From Silene latifolia (Eukaryota; Streptophyta; Magnoliopsida; Caryophyllales; Caryophyllaceae), in contig NC_133534.1 in assembly GCF_048544455.1 (NCBI RefSeq), positions 39,184,217 to 39,248,216 on the forward strand: DNA of 64,000 nt, read 5' to 3'. Under the pieces are notes generated by a model, which worked only from the letters and a program-made list of their open reading frames with translations, did no database searches and was not told where the DNA came from. The translations under genes and the position numbers were made by a program. This document shows, piece by piece, positions 34,127 through 43,903 of the stretch. Position 1 is the stretch's first letter. Each line of letters starts with the position of its first letter.

Positions 34127-35938
34127 ATGCCTGGGTCAAGTGATGAAACAAACCTCCAGCAAATTCAAGAAAGTAATGATCGAATCCTAGCCACGATAGC
34201 CCAAATACAAATCACTCAAGAACAAACCTATGATCGCCTTGAACTTATCGAAGGCCGTATCTTTGATGTAGAGGGAAAGCTGCCTCCCCCTCAAGGTGGA
34301 GTACTACAATTTTCTGATGACGAGTCTAAATATGAGAATCCTGCCCTAGGGACAACCGCAGCTGAGAAAAGACTCCAATACCTAGAGGAACAATTGATGT
34401 ACCTTAAGGGAGATGACATCTATAGGGAAAACAATCGCAAGTATGAAGCCGTCAATTCCAAATTGCCTACTAACTTTAGCATGACGGATATCCCTAAGTT
34501 TAAAGGACATGAGAATCCTTTGAACCACATCCGCGCCTTCAAGGACTACATGTCTATCAAAGGCATCAAACCCGAGATGTTCTTAAGGATCTTTCCTTCA
34601 TCTCTTGACACCATTCCGAAGCAATGGTTCTACACTTTGGATCACAAAAAGGTCGCTACTTGGGAAGACGCCGCGATCGAATTCTCAAAACAATACGCGG
34701 ATAATGCCGAGATCCAAGTCAACATGCGTACCCTAGAGGTTCTTACCCAAAATGACAAAGAAGGATTCACCGACTTCCTAAGTAGGTGGAGGAACACTAG
34801 TACTCAACTAGTTGAACGCCCGGATGAGGCCACTCTTGTGGAAAAGTTCGTGGATAATCTCAAGCCCATATATGCCAACCATTTGAGATATCAAAACATC
34901 AAGACTTTCAAAGACTTAACCGTACAAGGGACACGAATTGAAGATGACATCCGCAAAGGACTCTTGTCCAAAACGGTAGGTCGAGGATATCAAGGGTCCA
35001 CAAGTCGTTCCTACGGCTCTACTAGCAAGACCGACGAAGTTAACCTTCTCGAGCCATCCAAGAAAACTAGCCCACCAAGGAAGTTCACAAACCTTGGGGA
35101 TACATACTCCAACGGTCTAAAAAGGCTAATGAAGCAAGCTAAACTCCAACCCATTGGACCTACTCCCGAACCTGAAAAGAAGTCCAAATTCTGGGATGAA
35201 AACTCCTACTGTGAATACCATAGGGGCAAAGGGCACGACACAGAAAAATGCTACAAGTTAAAACACGTGCTTCAAGATATGATCGAAGATGGTCGACTTC
35301 CAATTCCACCAGGAGGTAAGCCCAACAACACTCAGAATCCTCTTGGAGTTCTAGTGATTACGAGTGACGAATCTACCTTAGATTGCTCACATCTCATTTC
35401 TCCCACCGAAAATGAAATTCATGCAGTTGAGAAAGAAAGGCTCTACTCTACCATCTCCCCTACCATTTCCGACTTCATCGCATGGGCAAGGAGTGTAGAT
35501 AGACAAGTGCGGGAATTAGAAAACATGGTAACGACCTTACGCGATCCCAATGCAACACCTAAAGAACGTGTACCATTGATCTTCTCTCAGAATGCCACTA
35601 TGCAAGAAGTAGTCGCCGTGGTCGATAGACTGGTCGATCAAATCATACAACTAGAAAGTGATATCATGAGAATGAAAGAACTAGCTACAGTCAATGGGGT
35701 TTGGGCCGATGACGATGAAGACGAATACCTCATTGAAAACTCCTTAGTCAAGGAAATAGTCCAAAATGGCGAAGACCAAGATGTGGATCACCTAACTCGT
35801 TCGGGTCGTCCATATCAAAGCACTACTCAAAACGGTCCAACCAACGTCATCACGCCAAATGATAACGAAGACGACCCCACTGATCATTTGCTCAAGCAAT
35901 TACGAGAAAACCAAGGTGATCTTTCAGTCGGCAACTAG
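34127..35938 (+). CDS. Element D Gag
   Basis: An intact 603-codon frame starting MPGSSDETNLQQIQES. Residues 1-110 are predicted coiled coil and linker. The Gag core is at about 120-270 (PKFKGHENPLNHIRAFKDYM, IFPSSLDTIPKQWFYTLDHK, FLSRWRNTSTQLVERPDEAT). A nucleic-acid-binding motif CEYHRGKGHDTEKCYKLK is near residue 363, in the CxxH..GH..C form usual for Tat elements. The C-terminal part is acidic (WADDDEDEYLIENS). Gag packages the genomic RNA. The frame ends just before a separate downstream frame that enters protease. Confidence 0.9.
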   Translation: MPGSSDETNLQQIQESNDRILATIAQIQITQEQTYDRLELIEGRIFDVEGKLPPPQGGVLQFSDDESKYENPALGTTAAEKRLQYLEEQLMYLKGDDIYRENNRKYEAVNSKLPTNFSMTDIPKFKGHENPLNHIRAFKDYMSIKGIKPEMFLRIFPSSLDTIPKQWFYTLDHKKVATWEDAAIEFSKQYADNAEIQVNMRTLEVLTQNDKEGFTDFLSRWRNTSTQLVERPDEATLVEKFVDNLKPIYANHLRYQNIKTFKDLTVQGTRIEDDIRKGLLSKTVGRGYQGSTSRSYGSTSKTDEVNLLEPSKKTSPPRKFTNLGDTYSNGLKRLMKQAKLQPIGPTPEPEKKSKFWDENSYCEYHRGKGHDTEKCYKLKHVLQDMIEDGRLPIPPGGKPNNTQNPLGVLVITSDESTLDCSHLISPTENEIHAVEKERLYSTISPTISDFIAWARSVDRQVRELENMVTTLRDPNATPKERVPLIFSQNATMQEVVAVVDRLVDQIIQLESDIMRMKELATVNGVWADDDEDEYLIENSLVKEIVQNGEDQDVDHLTRSGRPYQSTTQNGPTNVITPNDNEDDPTDHLLKQLRENQGDLSVGN

Positions 35939-37460
35939 TGGCAAGCTCATTTCCGCATCGCCAAGCTTTACCGCAAGCTTTGGCCAAATTGAATGTAGCA
36001 CATAACTCCACTCCTGAAGATGTGGTCAACTTGGTCTTCCAAGAACCACCGAGGCTAAGTAATCCTATTACTTTCTCAGATGAAGACTTGCCACCTTTTG
36101 GCGCTAGTCACAACCTTGCTCTATACATCTTTGTCATCCTGTCTAAAGAAGAATGTGCCAATGACTTTGGTAGATGATGGCTCGCATGGTCAACGTCATA
36201 CCCCTCAAAACGGCATACAAACTAGGCATGAAGGAGTCGGATTGGACTCCCACCAATCAAGGTGTACGGGCATATGACGGTACACACCATTTAAAAGTGG
36301 TTGGACTTGCTAGCCTAACCATAGCCACGGGACCAATCGAGCGAAAGGCTAATTTCCAAATAGTGGACATCGAAGCTTCATTCAACATACTTTTGGGAAG
36401 GCCTTGGATTCACGCTTCCAAAGCGGTAACATCCACCCTCCATCAAAAGATCAAGATCCCACTAAATGGCAAAGTTGTGACGATCCCTTCGTCACCCATC
36501 AAGGCGATAATTGAGAAGCAATCAAACAACCAAGTCTTTGCGGATCCCATATACGAACTTGGGGGCTTCCAAAGTGTGAGCGTCATAGAAAGTGAGTTGG
36601 CACCCTTATACTATAATCCCTACTCCAACTTGGTGGTCAACCACATGCTCAAATCCCAGGGATACTTCCCTGGAATGCCTTTGAACCCAATTCGGAAGAA
36701 CACCTTCGCACCATACAAGAAAGGCAACTCGACAAGGATACCACTTGGACTAGGATACAAACCCACAGCTGAAGAAGTTCTCGAAATGCTCGCTCAAGTC
36801 CAGAATCGCAAGTACGTGGGAGTCCAAATGAGACCATATCTCCCCACTCTAAATGGGTACTTCATTCAAGAAGAAAGTTCAGAACTCTTCCATGGATTTT
36901 CCGAACCTTGGCATTATCTTGAGAAGAAGTTAGCTGGAATCGAGATCTTTCACGATTGCTACTTCATTCCTCCCGAAACGGTTCCTACCGTCAAAACCCG
37001 TCAAGCACCTTGCTTCGACGAACAAGCTGTTAGCCTCCTGTTTGGAGAGGACCGATTCATTAGGGCCGCGCAGGATGAGATCATTACTATGATACTTCAA
37101 GACGATCGCTTCAACCCCACCGCGTTAATCACAGAAACCGACACAAAGCAGCAGAAAGGATGGAGAAAATCTATCAAATGGACCAACAACCAAGGAAGAC
37201 TCTTCAAGCTCACTACTGGAGAAGGAGAGATGTTCAAAGGAGAACCAGAAGACGACGAGTTCGAGTCGGAGTCGGAGTCAGAGTCGGAGTCTAGAGAAGT
37301 CATTAGAGAGTCTACTCCTGTTGTCATCCCCACTCCCTTTGTTTCTCCTAGCCTAGCATCGAGTAGTCACGTAGTTCGGGAATGCCCCACCATTCGTTCC
37401 TTTGCCGCCACCGACCATGGATCAGTTGGCTTCTTTGTTTCAACTTTACTCAAATCTTAA
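35939..37460 (+). pseudogene. Element D protease region (frameshifted)
   Basis: The first piece (ITFSDEDLPPFGASHNLALY) is the usual lead-in to Tat protease. A change of frame brings in the active site TLVDDGS (Asp-Asp-Gly, about 36160-36180). One more shift joins it to the long frame from 36174 with VNVIPLKTAYKLGM, RAYDGTHHLKVVGL and FNILLGRPWIHAS. The remaining 300 residues are linker with YFIQEESSELFHGF and a Ser/Glu repeat (37255-37295). The catalytic triplet is preserved, so the frameshifts are probably recent. Confidence 0.8.
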
Positions 37461-38697
37461 TATGAATAAATCAGGTTCTGCTTACTCTCTGTGTTCTTTC
37501 GAGTGCAATTCTGTTTATGATGATACTGAGGATGACCAAGACCAAGACTTGACTGAAATACCTCCCTACGTAGCCAAAGAAATATTACAGGAAGGGGAAG
37601 GGGGACCAGTAATAGAGGACACCGAACCCATCAACGTAGGAACCGAATTAGAACCCAAAGAACTTAGGATAGGGACTACCTTGAGCTCTACCGAAAGGGC
37701 CGATTTCATAGACCTCCTAAATGAATTCAAAGACGTTTTCGCTTGGTCCTACAAAGACATGCCAGGGATCGACAGGGATATCGCCGAACATAGGATTCCG
37801 ATTAAACCAGGTTTCAAACCTGTGAAACAGAAGCTTCGACGAATGAGGACAGAATGGGCTCTAAAGATTAAGGAAGAAGTTGATAAGCAATTCAAAGCCG
37901 GGTTCATCAAAGTTTCCGAGTACTCTGACTGGGTAGCCAACATAGTACCTGTGCCCAAAAAGGATGGGAGAATCCGTGTTTGTGTTGACTTCAGGGACTT
38001 AAACAAAGCAAGTCCAAAAGATGACTTCCCTCTACCTCACATTGACATATTGGTGGACAATCTGCGCAGACCACACATTACTATCCTTCATGGATGGATA
38101 TGCGGGATATAACCAAATCAAGATGGCCATGGAAGATATGCACAAGACCGCTTTCGTCACCCAATGGGGAACATATTGCTATACAGTAATGCCATTCGGA
38201 TTGATCAACGCCGGAGCTACATACCAACGCACCGCGACTACACTCCTACATGACATGATGCACAAAGAAGTCGAGGTATATGTAGATGACATGATCGTCA
38301 AATCCAAAGAAAGAGAAGGACATATTGCAAACCTTCGCAAGTTCTTCGCAAGGCTACGAAAGTACAACATGAGACTCAATCCTCAGAAATGCACATTTGG
38401 GGTAACATCCAGGAAAACTCCGGGATATGTCGTCACCAACGCGGTATAGAAATAGATCCCTCGAAAATCAAAGCTCTAATCGAAATGCCAGCCTCAAACA
38501 AAAAAAAGAAGTCGAGGATTCTGGGAAAGGTACAATATATAAGTCGATTCATATCAAAACTTACCATGATTTGCGAGCCTATCTTCAAGAAACTCAAGAA
38601 AACAGACCACACCATGTGGGATGATGATTGTCAAAAGGCGTTTGACCGAATCAAGGAAATATTGGCCAAACCACCAGTGCTCATGCCACCACAATGA
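37402..38697 (+). pseudogene. Element D reverse transcriptase (broken)
   Basis: The frame from 37402 carries the polyprotein linker and RT motifs KKDGRIRVCVDFRDLNKASP and FPLPHIDILVD. A frameshift near 38086 leads to MDGYAGYNQIKM (catalytic Asp), TAFVTQWGTYCYTVMPFGL, then YVDDMIVKS (catalytic YVDD, about 38278-38304) and RLNPQKCTFGV. A stop at 38447 and a shift lead to the thumb/connection (IDPSKIKALIEMP, RILGKVQYISRFISKLT), ending with a stop at 38695. All catalytic motifs are visible, but at least three breaks make it non-functional. It would copy genomic RNA to cDNA. Confidence 0.9.
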
Positions 38698-39433
38698 GAT
38701 CAACCTCTTGGTTTATATCTCACAAGAATCGAAAGCGCCATGGGTGCTATCTTTGGCTCAAATCGTAGGAAGTGAAGAAAGAGCTATTTACTATCTAAGT
38801 AAGAAGTTCTTGGAATATGAGTGCAAATACTCGCAACTCGAAAAGACATGCCTCGCTCTTGTGTGGGCGACGAAGAAGCTACGTCACTACATGCTTAGCT
38901 ACTCCGTCAAGATATATTACAAAATGGATCCCGTCAAATACCTCTTCGAGAAACCCGTCCTCAACGGACGTCTAGAAAGATGGACTCTGATGCTCTCAGA
39001 ATTCGACCTCAAATATGTCCCACTGAAAGTCATAAAAGGTCGCGCCGTCGCCGAATTCTTCGCAGAGAATCCTATCAACGACGCACAAACCATAGATACT
39101 TGGTCATTTCCCGACGAGGACATACTTCAAACAGACGTGGACTCTTGGGATCTATACTTTGATGGAGCATCAAATTTAAGAGGATTCGGAATAGGAGTGT
39201 TGCTCATTTCTCCTGAAGGTGAGCATACACCGATTGCTGTCAAACTCGACTTCGAGGTGACAAACAACGCTGCAGAGTATGAAGCTTGCCTCATCGGATT
39301 ACAAGCGGCAGTAAGCTTAGGCATCAAAAACCTCCGAGTACATGGGGATTCATCATTGATCATCAATCAAATTTGAGGATCTTGGAAAATCCGAAGCGAA
39401 AGCCTCGCACCCTATCAAGCTAGAATAGACCAA
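38698..39433 (+). pseudogene. Element D RNase H and archaeal-type RNase H
   Basis: The first domain (IYYLSKKFLEYECKYSQLEK, TKKLRHYMLSYSVKIYY) is the degenerate retroviral-type RNase H/tether. The second, from WDLYFDGASNLRGFGIGVLL, is the archaeal-type RNase H specific to Tat elements. It has Asp (YFDGAS), Glu (NNAAEYEACLIGL), Asp (VHGDSSLIINQI) and, past a TGA stop at 39374-39376, the final Asp in LPREENQFADALAKLA. So all four catalytic acids remain; only the stop interrupts. The two-RNase H layout supports the lineage call. Confidence 0.85.
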
Positions 39434-40879
39434 GTGGCTCAATTCTTTGATCACGTAACCTACTTACACCTACCTCGAGAGGAAAATCAATTTGCAGACG
39501 CTCTTGCGAAACTCGCATCTTTGATAAGTATACCAGATCACATGGTGGAAATGCCTTTGTGCATCGAACGACGATCGGAACCGGCTTATGTCCATCAAAT
39601 CACCGATGAAGAAGAAATCGCGCAAGAACCCTGGTTCCAAGCGATCCTAAATTTCAAGCTTAATGGTACCTATCCACCGGATATGGACAAAAGGGGACAA
39701 CGTGCTATACGCCTGTTAGCTTCTCAATACATCCTCATGCAAGGAGAATTATATAAAAGAACACCTCTTGGTGTAATCCTACGTTGCCTTGATCATTCAC
39801 AGGCACGAAAGGTGATGGAAGAAGTCCACGACGGAGAATGCGGTCCTCACATGAGCGAGCCCATGATGGCAAAGAAAATCACACGTTTAGGGTATTATTG
39901 GACCACCATGGAATCTGATTGCATCAAATACGTGAGACATTGCCACAATTGTCAAATCTTCGGGAATGTACAACATGTCCCTCCTTCGTTGCTATACACG
40001 ATGACATCTCCTTGGCCATTTTCCGCATGGGGAATTGACATAATCGGGAAGATAACCCCAGCCGGAACAGGAGGTCACTGTTTCATTCTAGTAGCGATTG
40101 ACTATTTCACCAAGTGGGTAGAAGCGGCTTCCTACACTGCTCTTACGGCCAAAAATGTGGCAAAATTCATACAAAACAACGTCATCTGTCGATATGGTTG
40201 CCCACATGAGATCATCAGTGATAACGGGTCACACTTCCAAGCCGAAACCGAGCAATTGCTAGCCAAATATAAGATTAAGCATCACCACTCTTCGCCCTAT
40301 AGACCACAGACTAACAGCGCGGTAGAGGCGGCAAACAAGAACGTTGTCACAATTCTCAAGAAAATGACCGACAACTACAGAGATTGGCCAAGCAAGATAC
40401 CCTTTGCTTTATGGGGATATCGTACATCAGTTAGGACACCCACTGGGGCTACTCCTTTCTATTTGACCTACGGCATGGAGGCCGTACAACCAGTCGAGCT
40501 AGAAATACCATCCTTGCGTATTCTACTCGAAAGCCAAATCCCTGAAGCCGATTGGAAGAGGGATAGATATGAAGAACTCATCCTCCTGGATGAACGTAGG
40601 CTACGCGCCTTACACAATGTCCAAACATATCAAGCACGTATCAAACGAGCTTTCAACAAAAGAGTTAGGCCAAGAAACATCAAAGAAGGAGACTTAGTAC
40701 TCAAATCGGTTAGAGCTCTCTTACCTGTCGACCCAAGGGGAAAATTCAAACCTAATTGGGCCGGACCATACCTAGTCAAATCCATACTCCCAGGGGGTGC
40801 GGTTAGAATCACAGACCTAGACGGGAATGAGTTCTCAAACCCCACAAACCTTGACCAACTGAAACGATACTATGCCTAG
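39434..40879 (+). CDS. Element D integrase (with end of RNase H)
   Basis: An intact 481-codon frame; its first 35 residues finish the archaeal-type RNase H. The integrase zinc finger is visible as H..H..C..C (HDGECGPHMSEP; CIKYVRHCHNCQ). The catalytic core has D in WGIDIIGK, D in IISDNGSHF and E in TNSAVEAANKN, a DDE triad. The C-terminal GPY/F-like module is KPNWAGPYLVKSILPGGAVR. It ends QLKRYYA. It inserts cDNA into chromosomes. There is no chromodomain, as expected for Tat. Confidence 0.92.
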   Translation: MAQFFDHVTYLHLPREENQFADALAKLASLISIPDHMVEMPLCIERRSEPAYVHQITDEEEIAQEPWFQAILNFKLNGTYPPDMDKRGQRAIRLLASQYILMQGELYKRTPLGVILRCLDHSQARKVMEEVHDGECGPHMSEPMMAKKITRLGYYWTTMESDCIKYVRHCHNCQIFGNVQHVPPSLLYTMTSPWPFSAWGIDIIGKITPAGTGGHCFILVAIDYFTKWVEAASYTALTAKNVAKFIQNNVICRYGCPHEIISDNGSHFQAETEQLLAKYKIKHHHSSPYRPQTNSAVEAANKNVVTILKKMTDNYRDWPSKIPFALWGYRTSVRTPTGATPFYLTYGMEAVQPVELEIPSLRILLESQIPEADWKRDRYEELILLDERRLRALHNVQTYQARIKRAFNKRVRPRNIKEGDLVLKSVRALLPVDPRGKFKPNWAGPYLVKSILPGGAVRITDLDGNEFSNPTNLDQLKRYYA

Positions 40880-41506
40880 AATAGGACAGAAACGCGCCTC
40901 GCGTAAACCCACGTGTCGCTCTTGTGGCACTAAATAAACGGCCCCTGGCCAAGCTAAAATAAGCTGAGTGTCACTATGCTCTTGCATTTTGACAAGATTG
41001 TCATCCTCATATCGTCAAATAAACTAAATTCGCACCTTGAGAACAAGCAAAAGCTCATGCTTATTTTCTATGTTCATTACAAAGCTCTTGCTTCGAACAA
41101 TTATTCTTTTACATTTACTCGAACTACGCGCAAGGGTTTGATTTCGCTTTCTAAGTGAATACGTAGGCAATCCTTCACAGGATTCAACCCATTATACCTA
41201 AAATGTAAATAGAAGGACATTTGCTTTGCATTTGAAATTCGACAAGAATAATAAAAGAAAATCACAACGGTTTCATAACCATTTAACCTTTTTATTCCAT
41301 TCATTTTCTAATAATAATAATACGATACATAATAAATAGAATAGGCTAGGATTCTAAAAATCCCTCCTTTTTATTACAACAATAATAATAATACTCAAAT
41401 AATAAATAAAGACTCGGGCTATTCTTCCATCTTCCCCTTGCCCTTGTCATTCTTGTCATACTTCTTGTCACGACCTCGGGCCGGGCGCTCTTGCACCACT
41501 TCAGAC
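40880..41506. other. Spacer after pol in element D
   Basis: Non-coding, AT-rich in its second half (AATAATAAT tracts near 41310-41410). It separates the convergent 3' ends of pol (plus) and antisense gene 1 (minus). Confidence 0.55.
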
Positions 41507-42924
41507 CTAATCACCAACGGTCTTTCTCGAGGCCTGACTCTTCCATTCTTGCCAACCACCACTTCCGCAACAGGAGTAGTCTTTGATTTCTTCGAAGGAT
41601 GAATGACCGAAATCCGACTTCTTCTTCTCCTTCGTCAGATGCTTCTCCTTCTCTTTCTCTCCCTCGCGCACCTTGTAGTCAACAGGCTCGCGTTTCCTCA
41701 GTCTCTCGCGTTCTTCCGAAGTTGCAGCCTTTCTCCACCTCAGATAGGAATCCGACACCCACAAAGCATTGGCGGAGAAGCTCAAGAACCACATGTTCCT
41801 TTGGGCCCATTTGATAGCCCACTCTCTTCGGCTCTCGGTGGTAAGCGCTACGGCAGATCTGCGGAATAAAGATATCAAGCCTCGGGATGGTCCGCGTTTT
41901 GAGCCCGACTTGCCTCATCAATCTTTCCGGAAAAATGCATACCATGAACTCCAATCCCGGAATACGCACGGACCTGGTGGGATCCAAAGAAGACACTCCA
42001 GTAACAGACTTGAGGTGCCACCATGGTACGACCCACCCAATCAACGGGCCATCATCATTCTTCAGCTTGTTCTTCCAATAGTCACAAACCCGAGTGAAGT
42101 CCACCATGTACAACCGCGTCCTCATCGCAATCATACGGGAGTGATAGGAAAGTGCATGAACTGGGGGCTCGAGCAGTCGGAGCCGTTCCATAAGCCAAAC
42201 CTACCAAAAGCAGGCATTAGACACAAAACAACAAAAAAAAAAAAAAAAAAAAAACCGAAAAAAAAAACCGAAAAAAAAAAGTGTCTTTTACCTGCAGGAT
42301 GACGGGACTCCCCAGAAATGGCAGATCGCGGTTGGATTTCCTATTATCCAAACCTAAGATGATCTCCCCTAAACACAAACAAGCTGGGCTCCTACGCAGC
42401 TCCATTTGCTCGATAAGATCCAAAAGACGGGGATCACCCCGCAAATCTTCATCAACGTGTCCATGAAAGACATACACATGTAGCAAACAGAAGCCAAAGG
42501 CTCTCCTCCTGGCAACGTAAGAGACTGTGGGGTCAGCTCTGTTGATGAATCGATCTACAAAGTCCAGCATTCTCACGCCTTTCGGGGTAACCAAGCGATC
42601 CACCTCGAGTCTAGTCAATCCAAGCAAGTCTCTGAATTTGCTCTTATACCCTTGGGAAGTGGAAGGAATAGCGGGTAAGTGCTCGGGATCCCACCCACCA
42701 ATAGCAGCAATTTCCTCCGGAAAAGGACAAATATCACCACCTGGGAACGCGAAAACATGACAATTTGGGTCCCAGTAATCAAGACAAGCATCCAAGAACG
42801 GTTTTACAACCTTAATGAGTTTCAAACTCAATAGAGACCCAAGGTTATGAGCACCCATGTCGTGCTTCTCGACATTCGAAAATTCATTGGTCCATTCCTT
42901 CAAGCGGATCTCCAAAGTGTTCAT
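41507..42924 (-). pseudogene. Antisense gene 1 of element D: plant-mobile-domain-like protein
   Basis: Starts at 42924 (MNTLEIRLKEWTNEFSN). Exon 1 (42924-42292) contains LDYWDPNCHVFAFPGGDICP followed by FPEEIAAIGGWDP. This matches the W.P..H.F.FP.GE..PT.EE...L.G pattern of plant mobile domain proteins (MAIN-like/aminotransferase-like PMD). An intron with good sites (donor CAG|GTAAAA, acceptor GGTAG, 42201-42291) leads in phase to exon 2 (VWLMERLRLLEPPVHAL, ending near 41880). The frame then shifts into the last part (WAQRNMWFLSFSANALWVSD plus a Lys/Glu-rich tail). One frameshift makes it probably inactive. An A-rich tract lies in the intron. It runs opposite to pol, between pol and the 3' LTR. 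Confidence 0.72.
42225..42280. repeat. A-rich tract with ACCG interruptions
   Basis: About 22 A, then two CCG-separated A runs. It lies wholly within the intron of antisense gene 1, where on the minus strand it is a T-rich tract. Confidence 0.9.
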
Positions 42925-43019
42925 GATGACAAATTTTCTCTTGAAAATTTATTTTGGGAGTTTTTATGAGATTAACGGAGAAAAGACGGAAGAATTATAT
43001 GATTTAAAGCTTCGTCGAC

Positions 43020-43037
43020 GCTCCTATTTATACTAAT
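43020..43037 (-). promoter_or_regulatory. TATA-box region of antisense gene 1, identical to LTR core
   Basis: Minus strand ATTAGTATAAATAGGAGC, about 100 bp before the start codon at 42924. The same 18 bases occur in the element's own LTR (31448-31465 and the 3' LTR near 48546-48563). The antisense gene therefore appears to use a copy of the LTR core promoter. Confidence 0.65.
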
Positions 43038-43903
43038 TCTTTGTTTCCAAAATCCGCCAGAGAGAGAAGGCTTAGGAACAAAGCGCAGCTCTCGGCCTAT
43101 TCAAAGCGACGCACTCATGTCGCGCCTCTTCCTGCACTCACTCTCTGTGATTTCCGCGTTTGGATCTTTCCTAATTCTATAACGAATAATTTCCTATTCC
43201 TACGGGATTTTATTTTGGTAAATACGAGCAGTTTACCATGTTTCAAACTTCCTGAATTCGCGGGCACGCATTTCGAGGCGACGTCGACACACTCGCCATT
43301 TTTATCGCACCTTGTTTTATTTTTTTATTATTATTCTAATTCATTTATTTATTTTTAGGAAATAAAATTTCATTTTAATTAAATTTCATAAGTTTCATTT
43401 CTAATTTCTTTTTTTAGGAATTCATTTTCTTTTGTTTTCATTTTTTTAACAAATTTCAACATTTTCATTTCTACACTTATAGATTTCTCTTTTTCTTTTT
43501 TTTTAGGGGTAACCCTCCCTACCGTCCGGTCATTTCCGCCTAAATTTTTGCAAATTTTTGCATTTCTTGCATTTTTGTATCCTTTGAGTTTCTTTTTGCG
43601 CTAATTAAGACCTTATGTGTATAAAATGTATGTTTTGCGTGATTTCCATGTGAATTTCGGCAGCATGACGGCGTAAACCGTTGTCTACCAAATCTGTTCA
43701 AGAGCTAACCTGCAGGTACAAGCGACACAACCCAGCAGCAAAGGCACTCCGGCCATCATATATACAAATGTACAAGCAAACTGGGGGCTTGCGCCCCGAA
43801 CCAAATCCAAAGTCCAAGCAAACTGGGGGCTTGTGCCCCAAACAAGTCCAAAAATGTTCAAAATCAAAAGTCCAGATTTACAAGTCTACAAAACTACGCA
43901 GAA
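43038..43903. other. Spacer between the two antisense genes of element D
   Basis: T-rich on plus at 43310-43510. It contains a GCGCAGC..GCGACGCAC..GCGCCTCTTCC cluster near 43080-43130 like that of the LTR. A direct repeat (CAAACTGGGGGCTTG.GCCCC) occurs at about 43777 and 43819. No coding frame is supported. Confidence 0.5.

Noticed and set aside
33741..34190. 149-codon frame before gag as a possible extra first gene, as in Ogre
   Set aside because: No domain, atypical composition, and it overlaps the gag start out of frame.
42281..42760. Plus-strand frames over antisense gene 1
   Set aside because: The minus strand has the recognisable domain and a good intron; the plus frames have none.
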